64,000 bases of DNA from Asticcacaulis aquaticus (GCF_028550415.1 NZ_JAQQKX010000017.1:1-64000), one strand, 5' to 3'; positions 9,472 to 19,627 are shown, counted from the first letter of the stretch. Program-made: numbers and translations. The notes: a model not told the origin generated them from the sequence alone.

Positions 9472-10041
9472 GTGGACGCCTTCCTTAATTCGACCGCCCT
9501 CGTCGCCTTCTCCGAAATCGGCGACAAGACGCAACTGCTCGCGCTGATCCTTGCCGCGCGTTACCACAAATCGATCCCGATCATCTGGGGCATTTTCTTT
9601 GCTACCATCGCCAATCACGCCCTGGCGGCGTGGGTCGGGCATTTCGTGTCCGGACTGGCGCTGACCACCTATATGCCGTGGATCGTCGCGGTGGCCTTCA
9701 TCGCGCTGGGTTTGTGGATATTGATCCCTGATAAGATGGACGACGACGAAGCGCCGAAAAAGGACTATGGCCCCTTCATCACCACCCTGATCGCGTTTTT
9801 TCTCGCCGAGATGGGCGACAAGACGCAGGTCGCCACCGTGTTTCTGGGGGCGAAGTACGAGGATGCGTTTTTCTGGGTCGTCGTCGGTACCACGTTTGGC
9901 ATGATGCTGGCCAATGTCCCCGCCGTCCTGTTCGGCGACAAGGTGCTCAAGATCGTACCGATGAAAATCGTGCGTTATGCCGCCTCAGCCCTGTTTATCG
10001 CGATTGGTCTGTTCAGCGTCTGGCAGATCGTCACGGCGTAA
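9472..10041 (+). CDS. GDT1/TMEM165 (UPF0016) Mn2+ exporter
   Basis: A 189-residue inner-membrane protein with six hydrophobic segments in two inverted halves. Each half has the family signature: SEIGDKTQ near the N-terminus and AEMGDKTQ near the middle, whose acidic residues bind the cation. Bacterial members (MneA/MneP type) export Mn2+. The riboswitch directly upstream supports this assignment. The start is the GTG at 9472, just before the first conserved helix; the frame extending back to 9394 lies inside the leader RNA. A terminator follows directly. Confidence 0.87.
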   Translation: MDAFLNSTALVAFSEIGDKTQLLALILAARYHKSIPIIWGIFFATIANHALAAWVGHFVSGLALTTYMPWIVAVAFIALGLWILIPDKMDDDEAPKKDYGPFITTLIAFFLAEMGDKTQVATVFLGAKYEDAFFWVVVGTTFGMMLANVPAVLFGDKVLKIVPMKIVRYAASALFIAIGLFSVWQIVTA

Positions 10042-10043
10042 CA

Positions 10044-10077
10044 AAAAAGCCGTCCGGTTCGCACCGGACGGCTTTTT
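10044..10077. terminator. Bidirectional terminator
   Basis: A perfect hairpin, AAAAAGCCGTCCGGT with ACCGGACGGCTTTTT and a four-base loop, lies between the convergent exporter and alaS genes. The A and T runs let it work on both strands. Confidence 0.9.
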
Positions 10078-10094
10078 AATTCATATGCCGGGCA

Positions 10095-12731
10095 TTAGAT
10101 CGCCGCTTTGATGGCATCCAGACCAGCATCGGCCTTGGTTGCATCCGGCGCACCGCCCTGAGCGAAGTCGGCCTTACCGCCCGCGCCCTGACCACCCATG
10201 GCGATCACAGCCGCCTTGGCCAGTTCCGCGGCATTGAAACGCCCGGTCAGGTCCGGCGTCACCGCCACGGTCACCGCCGCCTTGCCGTCCAGAACGCCGA
10301 CCAGCGCCACGACGCCCGAACCGACCTGCTTCTTGAAGTCTTCGGCCAGAGGACGCAGATCCTTACCGCCGACGCCGTCCAGCACACGCGCGATGACTTT
10401 GACGCCATTGATCTCTTCCGGGCCCGAGGCCGCCCCGCCGCCGCCCACCGCCAGCGCGCGCTTGGCGTCGGCCAGTTCTTTTTCCAGACGCTTGCGGTCG
10501 CTGATCAGGGCCTCGACGCGGGCCGAGACCTGCGCCACTGGCACCTTGAACTGATCGGCCAGCGCCTTGGCAACGCCCGCCTGCTCCAGCAGGTACTGAC
10601 GCGCGGCCTCGCCGGTCACCGCTTCGATACGGCGAACCCCGGCAGCGATACCGCCTTCGGAGACGATCTTGAACAGGGCGATGTCACCCGTGCGGTAGAC
10701 GTGGGTCCCGCCACACAGTTCGACGCTGAACCCGCCCTCGCCTTGCAACGCATGGCCGAGGCTGAGGACGCGGACTTCGTCGCCGTATTTTTCACCGAAC
10801 AGCGCCACGGCACCGGCGGCAATGGCGGCTTCCGGGGCCATCATCTTCGTCGTCGCGGCCTCGTTTTGCAGGATGACAGCATTGACCTCGGCCTCGATGC
10901 GCTCGATCTCTTCCGGCGTCAGCGGCGCGCCGTGGCTGAAATCGAAACGCATACGCTCGGCATCGACCAGTTGCCCCTTTTGCGCGACGTGCGCGCCCAG
11001 AACGTGTTTCAGCGCAGCGTGCAAAAGGTGCGCGGCGGAGTGGTTCGAGCGGGTCGTGGTGCGCTTTTGCGCGTCAACGCTGAGATGCACGTCATCGCCG
11101 ACAGCCAGAACGCCCTCAGTGATTTCGACATCGTGGACGATCAGGTCGCCGGCCTGCTTATGCGTATCGAGGACGCGGCCTTCGCCACCCGCCCAACGGA
11201 TCGTGCCGGTATCGCCCGCCTGCCCGCCGCCTTCCGGATAGAAGGGCGTGCGGCCGAAAACAACCTGTAGGTTGTCGCCAACCAGGCCTTCGGTGACGCT
11301 TTCGCCGTCCCTGACGATGATCACGGCCGGGCTTTGGGTGTCGAGATCGTCATAGCCGACGAATTCCGACGCGCCGGCCTTGTCACGGATCGAGAACCAT
11401 TCGGCCTGAACAGATTTTTCGCCGGAGCCCTTCCAGTTGGCACGGCCCTTTTCCTTTTGCAGCGCCATGGCGGCGTCGAAGCCGTCGGTGTCGACCGTCA
11501 GGCCCTTGGCGCGCACAGCGTCCTGAGTAAGATCAAGCGGGAAGCCGTAGGTGTCATAAAGCTTGAACGCCGTGTCGCCCGACAGGACTCCGCCTTCGCT
11601 GAGATCGCGCGTCGCGTCATCGAGCAGGTTCATGCCGCGGCCCAGGGTGCGGCGGAAGCGCTCTTCCTCCTGACGCAAGGTCTCAACGATGGTCGCCTCG
11701 GCGCGCTTAAGTTCGCCGTAATGATCGCCCATTTCGCGCACCAGCACCGGGGCCAGACGCGGCATCAGAGGCTCATTGGCACCCAGCAGATAGGCATGGC
11801 GCATGGCGCGACGCATGATCCGGCGCAGGACATAGCCGCGGCCTTCGTTCGACGGCGTGACGCCATCAGCGATCAGGAACGAGGTCGAGCGCAGGTGATC
11901 GGCGATGACGCGGTGCGACGGCAAAGCCTCGCCTTCGGCAGCAACGCCGGTTTCGGCAACGCTGGCCGAGATCAGGGCCTTGAACAGGTCGATATCGTAA
12001 TTGTTGTGAACGCCTTGCAGCACCGCCGCGACGCGCTCAAGCCCCATGCCAGTGTCGATCGAGGGCTTGGGCAGGTTCAGGCGCGTACCGTCCGGTTGCT
12101 GATCGAACTGCATGAAGACCAGATTCCAGATTTCGACGAAGCGATCGCCGTCTTCTTCCGGCGAGCCCGGAGGGCCGCCCCAGATATGGTCGCCGTGGTC
12201 GTAGAAAATTTCCGTGCACGGCCCGCAGGGGCCGGTATCGCCCATTGACCAGAAATTGTCCGAACCGGCGATGCGGATGATGCGATCGTCGGAGAACCCG
12301 GCGATCTTCTTCCACAAATTGAAGGCTTCGTCGTCGTCGATATAGACGGTCGCCAGCAGGCGATCCTTCGCCAGGCCATATTCTTTTGTGATCAGGTTCC
12401 AGGCGTGTTCGATCGCCTGTTCCTTGAAATAGTCGCCGAAGGAGAAGTTCCCCAGCATTTCGAAGAAGGTATGGTGGCGCGCCGTATAGCCGACATTGTC
12501 GAGGTCGTTATGCTTGCCGCCCGCCCGCACGACCTTCTGAGACGTCGTCGCGCGCTTGTAGGGCCGCGTTTCCGCGCCCGTGAAGACGTTCTTGAACTGC
12601 ACCATGCCAGCATTGGTGAACATCAGCGTCGGGTCGTTTTGCGGCACCAGCGACGAGGACGACACCACTTCGTGGTCGTTCTTGGCGAAGTAGTCGAGGA
12701 AGGTCTGACGGATTTCGTTTAAGGAAGGCAT
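10095..12731 (-). CDS. alaS: Alanyl-tRNA synthetase
   Basis: This enzyme charges tRNA-Ala with alanine, using ATP, in the cytoplasm. At 878 residues it has the full length of the family. It has the class II aminoacylation core at the N-terminus ([20 protein letters not shown], and later [24 protein letters not shown]), the editing domain with zinc ligands in [11 protein letters not shown] and CGGTH, and the C-terminal C-Ala/DHHA1 region rich in Gly and Ala. It lies about 170 bp downstream of recA on the same strand. A recA terminator separates the two, so alaS probably has its own promoter. Confidence 0.97.
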   Translation of the reverse strand: MPSLNEIRQTFLDYFAKNDHEVVSSSSLVPQNDPTLMFTNAGMVQFKNVFTGAETRPYKRATTSQKVVRAGGKHNDLDNVGYTARHHTFFEMLGNFSFGDYFKEQAIEHAWNLITKEYGLAKDRLLATVYIDDDEAFNLWKKIAGFSDDRIIRIAGSDNFWSMGDTGPCGPCTEIFYDHGDHIWGGPPGSPEEDGDRFVEIWNLVFMQFDQQPDGTRLNLPKPSIDTGMGLERVAAVLQGVHNNYDIDLFKALISASVAETGVAAEGEALPSHRVIADHLRSTSFLIADGVTPSNEGRGYVLRRIMRRAMRHAYLLGANEPLMPRLAPVLVREMGDHYGELKRAEATIVETLRQEEERFRRTLGRGMNLLDDATRDLSEGGVLSGDTAFKLYDTYGFPLDLTQDAVRAKGLTVDTDGFDAAMALQKEKGRANWKGSGEKSVQAEWFSIRDKAGASEFVGYDDLDTQSPAVIIVRDGESVTEGLVGDNLQVVFGRTPFYPEGGGQAGDTGTIRWAGGEGRVLDTHKQAGDLIVHDVEITEGVLAVGDDVHLSVDAQKRTTTRSNHSAAHLLHAALKHVLGAHVAQKGQLVDAERMRFDFSHGAPLTPEEIERIEAEVNAVILQNEAATTKMMAPEAAIAAGAVALFGEKYGDEVRVLSLGHALQGEGGFSVELCGGTHVYRTGDIALFKIVSEGGIAAGVRRIEAVTGEAARQYLLEQAGVAKALADQFKVPVAQVSARVEALISDRKRLEKELADAKRALAVGGGGAASGPEEINGVKVIARVLDGVGGKDLRPLAEDFKKQVGSGVVALVGVLDGKAAVTVAVTPDLTGRFNAAELAKAAVIAMGGQGAGGKADFAQGGAPDATKADAGLDAIKAAI

Positions 12732-12845
12732 GGGACTCCGAACGGCAGGGCCGGTCCAAATGAAGCACAGATTCCGCCGTATATAGAGGTCTTGCCCCTT
12801 TGCGCAAAGACCTTTGCGACACCGTAGGTATTTTTTGCGCTGTTT

Positions 12846-12888
12846 GCAAAAATATAAAACGCCCCACCGTCTTCCGGTAGGGCGTTAT
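12846..12888 (-). terminator. recA terminator
   Basis: Read on the minus strand, AACGCCCTACCGG and CGGTGGGGCGTT form a slightly imperfect hairpin followed by a T-rich tract, 10 bp after the recA stop codon. Confidence 0.75.
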
Positions 12889-12898
12889 ATCAGATTAT

Positions 12899-13972
12899 CT
12901 ATTCTTCGCCGTCGTCCTCGGGTTCCGGCGAGCCCAGCAGGTCTTCGGCGATGGCCGAGGATTTCTTGCGCACGGCCTTTTCGATTTCCAGCGCCATGTC
13001 GGGGTTCGCTTTCAGGAAATCGCGAGCGTTTTCGCGGCCCTGACCGATACGGGTCGAGTTGAACGAGTACCACGAACCCGACTTTTCGACGATGCCGCCC
13101 TTGACGCCCAGATCGATGATTTCGCCCAGCTTCGAGATACCTTCGCCGTAGAGGATGTCGAATTCGACCTCGCGGAACGGCGGGGCGACCTTGTTCTTGA
13201 CGACCTTGACGCGGACATTGTTGCCGACGATTTCGTCGCGGACCTTGATCTTGCCGATGCTGCGGATGTCGAGGCGTACCGAGGCGTAGAATTTCAGCGC
13301 GTTGCCGCCGGTCGTCGTTTCCGGCGAACCGTACATGACGCCGATCTTCATGCGGATCTGGTTGATGAAGATGACGATGCACTTCGACTTCGAGATCGAA
13401 CCGGTCAGCTTGCGCAGGGCCTGCGACATCAGGCGCGCCTGAAGACCCGGCAGGCTGTCGCCCATATCGCCTTCGATTTCGGCCTTGGGCGTCAGGGCGG
13501 CGACCGAGTCGACGACCACGATATCGACGGCGCCGGAACGGACCAGCGTGTCAGTGATTTCCAGCGCCTGCTCGCCGTTGTCCGGCTGCGACACCAGCAG
13601 ATCGTCGAGATTGACACCCAGCTTGTGGGCATAGACCGGATCGAGGGCGTGTTCGGCGTCGACAAAGGCGGCCGTGCCGCCCGCGCGTTGAATTTCCGCT
13701 ACGGTGTGCAGGGCCAGCGTCGTCTTGCCCGACGATTCCGGGCCATAGATTTCGATGACTCGCCCCTTGGGCAGACCGCCGATGCCGAGCGCCATATCGA
13801 GGCCGAGGGAGCCGGTCGAGATGGATTCCACCTCCACGGCCTTGCCCGCCGCACCCAGTTTCATCACCGAGCCCTTGCCGAAGGCGCGATCGATCTGCGC
13901 CAGCGCCGATTCAAGAGCGCGTTGTTTTTCTGCTTCGTCTTTACCCACGAGTTTCAATACCGCCTGCGACAT
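12899..13972 (-). CDS. recA: Recombinase RecA
   Basis: RecA binds single-stranded DNA, promotes strand exchange, and triggers LexA self-cleavage in the SOS response. The protein has 357 residues, with Walker [10 protein letters not shown] at residues 77-85, the [11 protein letters not shown] Walker B region, the [30 protein letters not shown] block, and an acidic C-terminal tail ending in EPEDDGEE. The start ([10 protein letters not shown]) follows AGAAGGG and fits homologues. The open frame extending upstream to 14074 crosses the promoter. A perfect SOS box lies 95 bp upstream. Confidence 0.97.
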   Translation of the reverse strand: MSQAVLKLVGKDEAEKQRALESALAQIDRAFGKGSVMKLGAAGKAVEVESISTGSLGLDMALGIGGLPKGRVIEIYGPESSGKTTLALHTVAEIQRAGGTAAFVDAEHALDPVYAHKLGVNLDDLLVSQPDNGEQALEITDTLVRSGAVDIVVVDSVAALTPKAEIEGDMGDSLPGLQARLMSQALRKLTGSISKSKCIVIFINQIRMKIGVMYGSPETTTGGNALKFYASVRLDIRSIGKIKVRDEIVGNNVRVKVVKNKVAPPFREVEFDILYGEGISKLGEIIDLGVKGGIVEKSGSWYSFNSTRIGQGRENARDFLKANPDMALEIEKAVRKKSSAIAEDLLGSPEPEDDGEE

Positions 13973-14066
13973 AAACCAAACCCTTCTATGGCACGATTCC
14001 CGTCCCCGAGGTCCATCCCCCTCAACGGTTAAATCTGTCGAATCGTTTGTACTCCATTCGTTCCAA

Positions 14067-14081
14067 GTTCGCAATATGTTC
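14067..14081 (-). promoter_or_regulatory. LexA (SOS) operator of recA
   Basis: GTTC GCAATAT GTTC is an exact match to the alphaproteobacterial LexA box, a direct repeat GTTC-N7-GTTC. It sits about 95 bp upstream of the recA start codon and should repress recA until DNA damage. Confidence 0.9.
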
Positions 14082-14114
14082 TCATTAAAAAAACTATCCC
14101 CGTTCTCAAAATAA

Positions 14115-14432
14115 TTAGGAAGCGGGCTTGGCCGGAACGCTGTCCAGCATAAGTTTCAACTGATCGAGATAGTTATAAAAGGCGTCACGCCCGGTCTGGG
14201 TCAGGCTGATGCGCGTATTGGGACGTTTGGCGATGATCTTCTTGCGCATGGACACATAGCCCGCCTCGCCCAGCTTTTTCAGGTGCAGCGACAGATTGCC
14301 GTCGGTAATGCCGATTTCGTCGCGCAGATCGGTGAAATCGGCCTGCCCCGCCGTCGACAGAAAGGCAAGTATCGCCAGACGCGCCCGCGCATGGACCAGA
14401 TCTTCCAGAGCATCGGCGGCAAACGGCTTCAT
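14115..14432 (-). CDS. Winged-helix transcriptional regulator (PF13601-like)
   Basis: A 105-residue, single-domain winged-helix DNA-binding protein of the MarR/ArsR-like type. The recognition helix lies around [20 protein letters not shown], followed by a basic wing ([17 protein letters not shown]). No metal-binding cysteines are seen, so it is not a classic ArsR metal sensor. The start at 14432 is favoured by AGGGGG 7 bases ahead. It is divergent from the ECF sigma gene. A second member of the family is encoded at 62932-63228, there in an operon with a membrane protein. Confidence 0.75.
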   Translation of the reverse strand: MKPFAADALEDLVHARARLAILAFLSTAGQADFTDLRDEIGITDGNLSLHLKKLGEAGYVSMRKKIIAKRPNTRISLTQTGRDAFYNYLDQLKLMLDSVPAKPAS

Positions 14433-14691
14433 GCATGACCCCCTGAGGGCTTGCAAAGCAAAGGTATGTCATTCCGTGATCCGGTCATGTCCTCCCCCCT
14501 TGCGATTGTTTTCCGCGTCAGACCATTCTTATACGATCCATGCGGGGCGATCCGTCGAAACAGGTCAAGTACTTAGTCACGTTAAGTTATCAGCCCGCCG
14601 CGTCACGTCCAGTAAAAAGTTTCACCCGTCGCGTAAGTTTGAACGGGGTACGATTGTCTAACCTTTCGAAACGACACAAACATCGGACGAC

Positions 14692-15186
14692 ATGCCCCCT
14701 CACCCCGCCGCTTTTGCCGACTGGATCGGACCGCATCTGAGCGCGCTCAGACGCATCAGCCGCGCCTTCGCCGCCCCCGCCGATCAACCGGACCTGTTGC
14801 AGGAACTGATGATCAGTTGCTGGAAAGCACACGGCGCGTTCCGCGGCGACAGCGCGGCGGCGACCTTTATCTATCGTGTGGCGCACAACCGCGCCCTGAC
14901 GTGGAAAAAGCGCGAGGGTCTGCGGTTGCTGCGCCTGTTCGAGACGCAGCGCGACCTGCCGTTGCTCGATGAGGCGACCGATAGCGCGCCGCTGGAGCGA
15001 ATCTATGAAGCCCTGCGCGACCTGTCGCCCATCGACCGCTCCCTGATGCTTTTGTGGCTGGAGCAGGTTTCCTATGCCGATATGGCGGCGCTGCACGGCC
15101 TGACCGAAAGCAATATCGGCGTGCGCCTGACGCGCGCCCGTACCCGCCTCGCCACCCTGATCAAGGACGATCCCGATGAAGCTTGA
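14692..15186 (+). CDS. ECF-type RNA polymerase sigma factor
   Basis: A 164-residue sigma-70 family factor of the extracytoplasmic-function group. Region 2 spans about residues 15-75 (DLLQELMISCWKAHGAFRGDSAAATFIYRVAHNRAL). Region 4 spans about 105-155 (LSPIDRSLMLLWLEQVSYADMAALHGLTESNIGVRLTRARTRL). It directs transcription of an unknown regulon when released from its anti-sigma partner. The 3' end overlaps the next gene by 11 bp, which suggests translational coupling to that partner. I could not find a confident autoregulatory -35/-10 pair upstream. Confidence 0.87.
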   Translation: MPPHPAAFADWIGPHLSALRRISRAFAAPADQPDLLQELMISCWKAHGAFRGDSAAATFIYRVAHNRALTWKKREGLRLLRLFETQRDLPLLDEATDSAPLERIYEALRDLSPIDRSLMLLWLEQVSYADMAALHGLTESNIGVRLTRARTRLATLIKDDPDEA

Positions 15187-15778
15187 AACCTTTGAACGCC
15201 TGTGGCGGGCCCATGCCAATGACCTGAGCCAGACGGCGCAGGCCTGTCTGATGGAGGATATGATGCAGACGATGAAACGCCGCCGCGCCGGCCAAAGTGC
15301 CTTTTTCCTGTTCCTGGCCGCTGTGCTGGGGACGATGACCTTCGTTTTCGGCTACGGGGTGATCAAGCACGACAATTTCGACCCCACGCGCGAATGGGGC
15401 GCCATCGTCATGCTAATCATGCCGTGGATCGCCCTGATCCTGATGAAGCGCGCCTTTGACCGACATGTGCGGCGGTTCCCCGATCCGGCGGCGTCCCTGC
15501 CCGAGCAACTGAGCGCGCAACTGGATGAAAACCGTATGGCGCAGCAAAAGGCCGTCGTGATGTTCGGGCTGATGGCGCTGTTTCCCGTCGCAACCGGCGT
15601 GGCCCTGTGGCAGTTGCTCAGCGTCGGCAAGATGGAGGTGGCCCACGTCCAGCAGGGCGCGCTGCTGTTCGGGAGCGTGCTGGGGATATCCTTAGTCATC
15701 CAAATCGTGCGCTATCTGCGTGTGCTGAAGCCGGAGGGGGAGCGGTTGAAACGATTACTGGAGGAATATGGAGCGTAA
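15176..15778 (+). CDS. Membrane protein, probable anti-sigma factor
   Basis: A 200-residue protein with a soluble N-terminal part of about 40 residues and four hydrophobic segments (roughly 43-65, 78-96, 121-142 and 152-174). The N-terminal helix (LETFERLWRAHANDLSQTAQACLMEDMMQTM) could hold the sigma factor. It has no zinc-binding HxxxCxxC motif, so it is not a ZAS-type anti-sigma. The role is inferred from its 11-bp overlap with the sigma gene and from its membrane topology. Confidence 0.6.
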   Translation: MKLETFERLWRAHANDLSQTAQACLMEDMMQTMKRRRAGQSAFFLFLAAVLGTMTFVFGYGVIKHDNFDPTREWGAIVMLIMPWIALILMKRAFDRHVRRFPDPAASLPEQLSAQLDENRMAQQKAVVMFGLMALFPVATGVALWQLLSVGKMEVAHVQQGALLFGSVLGISLVIQIVRYLRVLKPEGERLKRLLEEYGA

Positions 15779-15803
15779 GCCTCGCCTTCAGGGCGACGAG
15801 GAA

Positions 15804-17621
15804 TTACAGCCCCGCCGCCCATTCGTCATAAACCGTCTCCAGCACGGCCAGCGGCACCGGACCGGCCGTCAGGCCACGGTCGTGGAAGGCCTTAATGTCG
15901 AACTTCGGCCCCAGCTTCGCCTGCATTTTGGCGCGCAGCTTCATCCACTGGATCTTGCCGGTCATATAGCTGAGCGCCTGACCCGGCCAGACGCAGTAGC
16001 GCTCGATCTCAGTCGTCGCCGCCGATTCCTGATCGCCGTTGGTGGCGACGAAGTAACGGATCGCCTCCTCGCGCGTCCAGCGTTTGGCGTGCATCCCCGT
16101 ATCGACCACTAACCGGATGGCGCGGAACAGCGCCGATTGCAGGTAACCGATATAGCCGAGTGGGTCGGCGTCATACATGCCCATCTCACCGGCCAGCAAC
16201 TCGGTATAGAGCGCCCAGCCTTCGGAGAAGGCCGAGAAGCCGCCGACCTTGCGCAGCATGGGCAAGCCTTGCGTTTCCATCTGAATGGCGATCTGCAAGT
16301 GATGCCCAGGAATGGCTTCGTGATAGGTCAGGGTCGGCAACGACCAGGACGGCCATTCCGCCGTGTCGCGCAGATTGATGTAATAGGCCCCCGGCCGTGA
16401 CCCGTCGAGCGTCGGGCGCTGATAATAGCCACCCGGTGCGCCGGCTTCGGTTTCCTTGGGCACGCGACGGACGACCACCGGAGTCTTCGGCAGGACGCCG
16501 AACCAGTCAGGCAGTTTGGCTTGCACGACCTTGATCTGCGCGTTGAGGTCTTCAAGCAGCTTTTCCTTGGCCGCATCGGTATTGTCGTAGACGTATTTCG
16601 GGTCTTTGGCCAAAGCCGCCATGCGTTCGCCGACCGTGCCCTGGGTCAGGCCCAGCGCCTTGAAGCGCGTGTCGGCTTCGGCGGACAGTTCCTTGACCAT
16701 GTCGAGGCCGACCTTGTGGATCTCGTCCGGCGTCAGGGTCGTGGTGGTTCCGGCGCGTGCGGCGAAGGCGTAATAAGCCTCGCCGTCTTTCAGCTTCCAC
16801 ACCCCGGCGTCGTGGGTCGCCCTGGGGCGCACGGCCTTGAGGGCGGCCATCTGCGCGGCGAGGGCTTTCGCGATCGGGCCTTCGACCAAAGCCGCGCCCT
16901 GCGTTCCCCAGTCGCCCGCGATACCCTTGGCAGCGGTCTTGGTCGCCAGAGCTTTCGTCATCGAGCTGTCGGCCCCCTTGATGGCCGCCAGCGCCTGCAT
17001 CTGGATCAGGGCCTTGTCGATGACGAAATCAGGCGGCACGACGCCCTTTGACACGTCGGATGTGAAGCGCTCGGTTTCCTGATCGATAACGGTCGCGAAG
17101 GCGTTCATCCGCGCAAGATAGGCGTCAGCGTCGGCTTTGGTTTCAATGGTGTGCTGGTTGGCGAGGAAGTCCGGCGTGCCCTGATAGGCACCCGTCAACT
17201 GGCAGAGGATATAGGGATTACCACCGCCCCAGCTGCCGAATTTGAAGCGGTCATAGCCGGACTTTCGGTTCTCATAGCCCCACAGGACGGTGTCGTAATT
17301 GATGCGGTCCATACCGCTGAGTTTGGCGCGCGGGATGGCCTTCAGCGCCTTGAGATTGGCCTCCGCACGGGCGATCCCCCGCAAGGTTTCGGCTTCCGAC
17401 GCATCGGCCAGCTTCGCTTTCAGCGGTGCGCGCTCACCCTTGTCGAGCCCGAGCGAGGTGGCGAGCGACGGCGAGTGGTCGACGTTCTCATTGAAGATTT
17501 TGTCGAACAGGTCGTTGAGGGTTTTGGCCGTGGCCGGGTCGCTCGCGGCGACGGCGGTGTTGGTGACGGCAAGACCGGCAACGGCGGCACCGGAAGCGAG
17601 CAGAGAACGACGGTTGAGCAT
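15804..17621 (-). CDS. DUF885 family exported hydrolase (copy 1)
   Basis: A 605-residue protein of the DUF885 family, putative metallopeptidases of unknown substrate. A twin-arginine-like signal (MLNRRSLLAS..., cleavage near AVAA) sends it to the periplasm. The conserved block LTYHEAIPGHHLQ, with H434, E435, H440 and H441, looks like a metal or active site, and a second block, GGYYQRPTLDGSRPGAYYINL, lies just upstream. It is a tandem paralogue of the next gene. The two differ in export signal: this one lacks a lipobox cysteine and should be soluble. Confidence 0.8.
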   Translation of the reverse strand: MLNRRSLLASGAAVAGLAVTNTAVAASDPATAKTLNDLFDKIFNENVDHSPSLATSLGLDKGERAPLKAKLADASEAETLRGIARAEANLKALKAIPRAKLSGMDRINYDTVLWGYENRKSGYDRFKFGSWGGGNPYILCQLTGAYQGTPDFLANQHTIETKADADAYLARMNAFATVIDQETERFTSDVSKGVVPPDFVIDKALIQMQALAAIKGADSSMTKALATKTAAKGIAGDWGTQGAALVEGPIAKALAAQMAALKAVRPRATHDAGVWKLKDGEAYYAFAARAGTTTTLTPDEIHKVGLDMVKELSAEADTRFKALGLTQGTVGERMAALAKDPKYVYDNTDAAKEKLLEDLNAQIKVVQAKLPDWFGVLPKTPVVVRRVPKETEAGAPGGYYQRPTLDGSRPGAYYINLRDTAEWPSWSLPTLTYHEAIPGHHLQIAIQMETQGLPMLRKVGGFSAFSEGWALYTELLAGEMGMYDADPLGYIGYLQSALFRAIRLVVDTGMHAKRWTREEAIRYFVATNGDQESAATTEIERYCVWPGQALSYMTGKIQWMKLRAKMQAKLGPKFDIKAFHDRGLTAGPVPLAVLETVYDEWAAGL

Positions 17622-17633
17622 CTATGGTTCCTT

Positions 17634-17770
17634 TCCCCTCTCCCTGAGGGAGAGGGTGGCCCGTCAGGGCCGGGTGAGGGGGAAAAAGGCAGGACCGCGC
17701 TCATAGCTGACAGTTCCCCCTCACCCCGACGGCACGGGCCGCCCCGCCTCTCCCTCAAGGGAGAGGGAGG
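17634..17770. repeat. Paired inverted dispersed repeats
   Basis: Two copies of a CTCTCCCT(C/G)A(A/G)GGGAGAGGG hairpin element, with GGCCCG/CGGGCC arms and GGGTGAGGGGGAA tails, face each other across about 30 bp. They fill the space between the two DUF885 genes. Elements of this type are widespread between genes in alphaproteobacteria. A ribosome-binding site is hard to see inside the element, but the second DUF885 gene ends before it and the first starts after it. Confidence 0.8.
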
Positions 17771-17776
17771 ATTAGT

Positions 17777-19627
17777 TTAAACCGTCGCCGCCCATTCGTT
17801 ATAGACGGTCTCAAGCACCGCCAGCGGCACGGCTCCGGCCACCAGGCCCGTGTCGTGGAATTCGCGGATGTCGAATTTCGCCCCCAGCTTCGCCTGCATT
17901 TTCGCGCGCAGTTCCAGCCACTTGATCTTGCCGATCATGTAGCCCAGCGCCTGCCCCGGCCACACGGCGTAGCGCTCGATCTCGGTCTCGTTGTCCTCGC
18001 CGGTATTGGCGTCCATGAAGGCCATGGCCTGCTCGCGCGTCCAGCGTTTGTAGTGCATCCCCGTATCGACCACGAGGCGGCAGGCACGGAACATGGCGTC
18101 GTGCAGATAGCCGATACGACCATAGGGGTCGTCGTCGTACATGCCCATGTCCTTGGCCGCGACCTCTTCGGCATACAGCGCCCAGCCTTCGACATAGGCG
18201 TTGAAGATACCCATCTGACGCAGCATCGGCAGGTTCTTGTTCTCCTGCTGTATCGAAATCTGCATGTGGTGGCCGGGGATGGCCTCGTGATAGGTCAGGG
18301 TCGGCAGGGTCCAGGTCGGCACCTCCGCCGTGTCTCGCAGATTGATGTAATAGGCCCCCGGGCGCGACCCGTCGAGCGACGGCGGCCAGTAATAACCGCC
18401 CGGCGCGCCAAGCTCCGTCGCCTTGGGGACGCGGCGCACCGTCACCGCCGATTTCGGCAGGGTCTTGAAATAGGCGGGCAGCTTGGCCTGAACGACGCCG
18501 ATCTGGGCGTTCAGATGCGCCAGCAGCTTGTCCTTGCCGGCGTCGGTATTCTCGAAGATGAACTTCGGGTCCTTCGACATAGCCTTCATGCGTTCGGCGG
18601 GCGTGCCCTTGGTCATGCCCAGCTTGGCCATCACCGTTTCCAGCTCGGCATTGATTTCCTTGACCTTCTCAAGGCCGATCTTGTGAATCTCTTCCGGCGT
18701 GAAGGTGGTCGAGGTATTGTAGCCCGCCGCGAAGGCATAGTGTTCGTCGCCGCCGGGAATGTGCCAGACGCCCGCGTCGTGGGTCGCCCTGGGCAGGACG
18801 GCCTCCAACGCCGCGACCTGGGCCTGCATAGCCTGATAGACCGGGCCGGAGACGAGTTTCAGGGCCTGCGCGCTCATTTTGGCGTCGGCGATGCCCTTGT
18901 CTTTCAGGCGGCTGTCGAAGGAGGTGACGAGGTTGGTTTCGGCGGGCGCGACCGCCAGCAGCCCCTTCAACTGCGTGACGGCCTTTTTCAACGCGAAGTC
19001 CGGCGCGATGACACCCTTGGCCGCCTTGGTCTTCACGGCCTCGGTTTCCTGAGCGATGACGGTCGCATAGGCCTCCAGACGGCTGAGATAGGCCTCGGCG
19101 TCCGTCTTCGTCGCAATCGTGTGGCGGTTTTCCAGCATGTCCGGCGTCGTCTGATAGCTGCCGGTCAGTTGGGTGACGCTGTACGGGCCCCAATAGTCCT
19201 GCGGCTCGCCATAGGGTGCGGCGCCGTAACCTTTCAGGGTCTCAGTATAGTCCCAGACGATGGTGTCGTAATTAATGCGGTCCATGCCGCTGAGGTTCTT
19301 GCGGTCGATATCCTTCAACTGGTTCAGCGCGACGCGGTAAAAAGCTTTATCCTTTTCCCGATCGGCGGGTGCCGCCATGTTCAGGCGCGATTTCAGTCGT
19401 GCCCGTTCGCCGGTATCGAGGCCCGTGTCCGTGGCGGATACGGGTTTTACTTCCAGATAGAGTTCGAAAATGTCCTCGAAGGTCTTCTTCAAGCGGCCGC
19501 CTTCGCTGAGATCAGGCTCGCCCACCGCAATCGATGGCTTGGTACCGGCGGCGGCACAGGCCGACAGGGCGCCTGCGGTGGCGGTCAGGGCCGAGGCCCC
19601 GGCCAGAAGCGAACGACGATTGAGCAT
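17777..19627 (-). CDS. DUF885 family lipoprotein hydrolase (copy 2)
   Basis: A 616-residue paralogue of the preceding DUF885 protein, collinear over the whole length, with the same YHEAIPGHH site and the GGYYWPPSLDGSRPGAYYINL block. Its signal peptide has twin arginines and ends in a lipobox (LSAC, Cys24), so it is probably tethered to a membrane. Divergent anchoring of two tandem copies suggests they work at different places or on different substrates. An inverted repeat, GTTGGT-N6-ACCAAC (19641-19658), lies 14 bp upstream of the start and may be an operator. Confidence 0.8.
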   Translation of the reverse strand: MLNRRSLLAGASALTATAGALSACAAAGTKPSIAVGEPDLSEGGRLKKTFEDIFELYLEVKPVSATDTGLDTGERARLKSRLNMAAPADREKDKAFYRVALNQLKDIDRKNLSGMDRINYDTIVWDYTETLKGYGAAPYGEPQDYWGPYSVTQLTGSYQTTPDMLENRHTIATKTDAEAYLSRLEAYATVIAQETEAVKTKAAKGVIAPDFALKKAVTQLKGLLAVAPAETNLVTSFDSRLKDKGIADAKMSAQALKLVSGPVYQAMQAQVAALEAVLPRATHDAGVWHIPGGDEHYAFAAGYNTSTTFTPEEIHKIGLEKVKEINAELETVMAKLGMTKGTPAERMKAMSKDPKFIFENTDAGKDKLLAHLNAQIGVVQAKLPAYFKTLPKSAVTVRRVPKATELGAPGGYYWPPSLDGSRPGAYYINLRDTAEVPTWTLPTLTYHEAIPGHHMQISIQQENKNLPMLRQMGIFNAYVEGWALYAEEVAAKDMGMYDDDPYGRIGYLHDAMFRACRLVVDTGMHYKRWTREQAMAFMDANTGEDNETEIERYAVWPGQALGYMIGKIKWLELRAKMQAKLGAKFDIREFHDTGLVAGAVPLAVLETVYNEWAATV

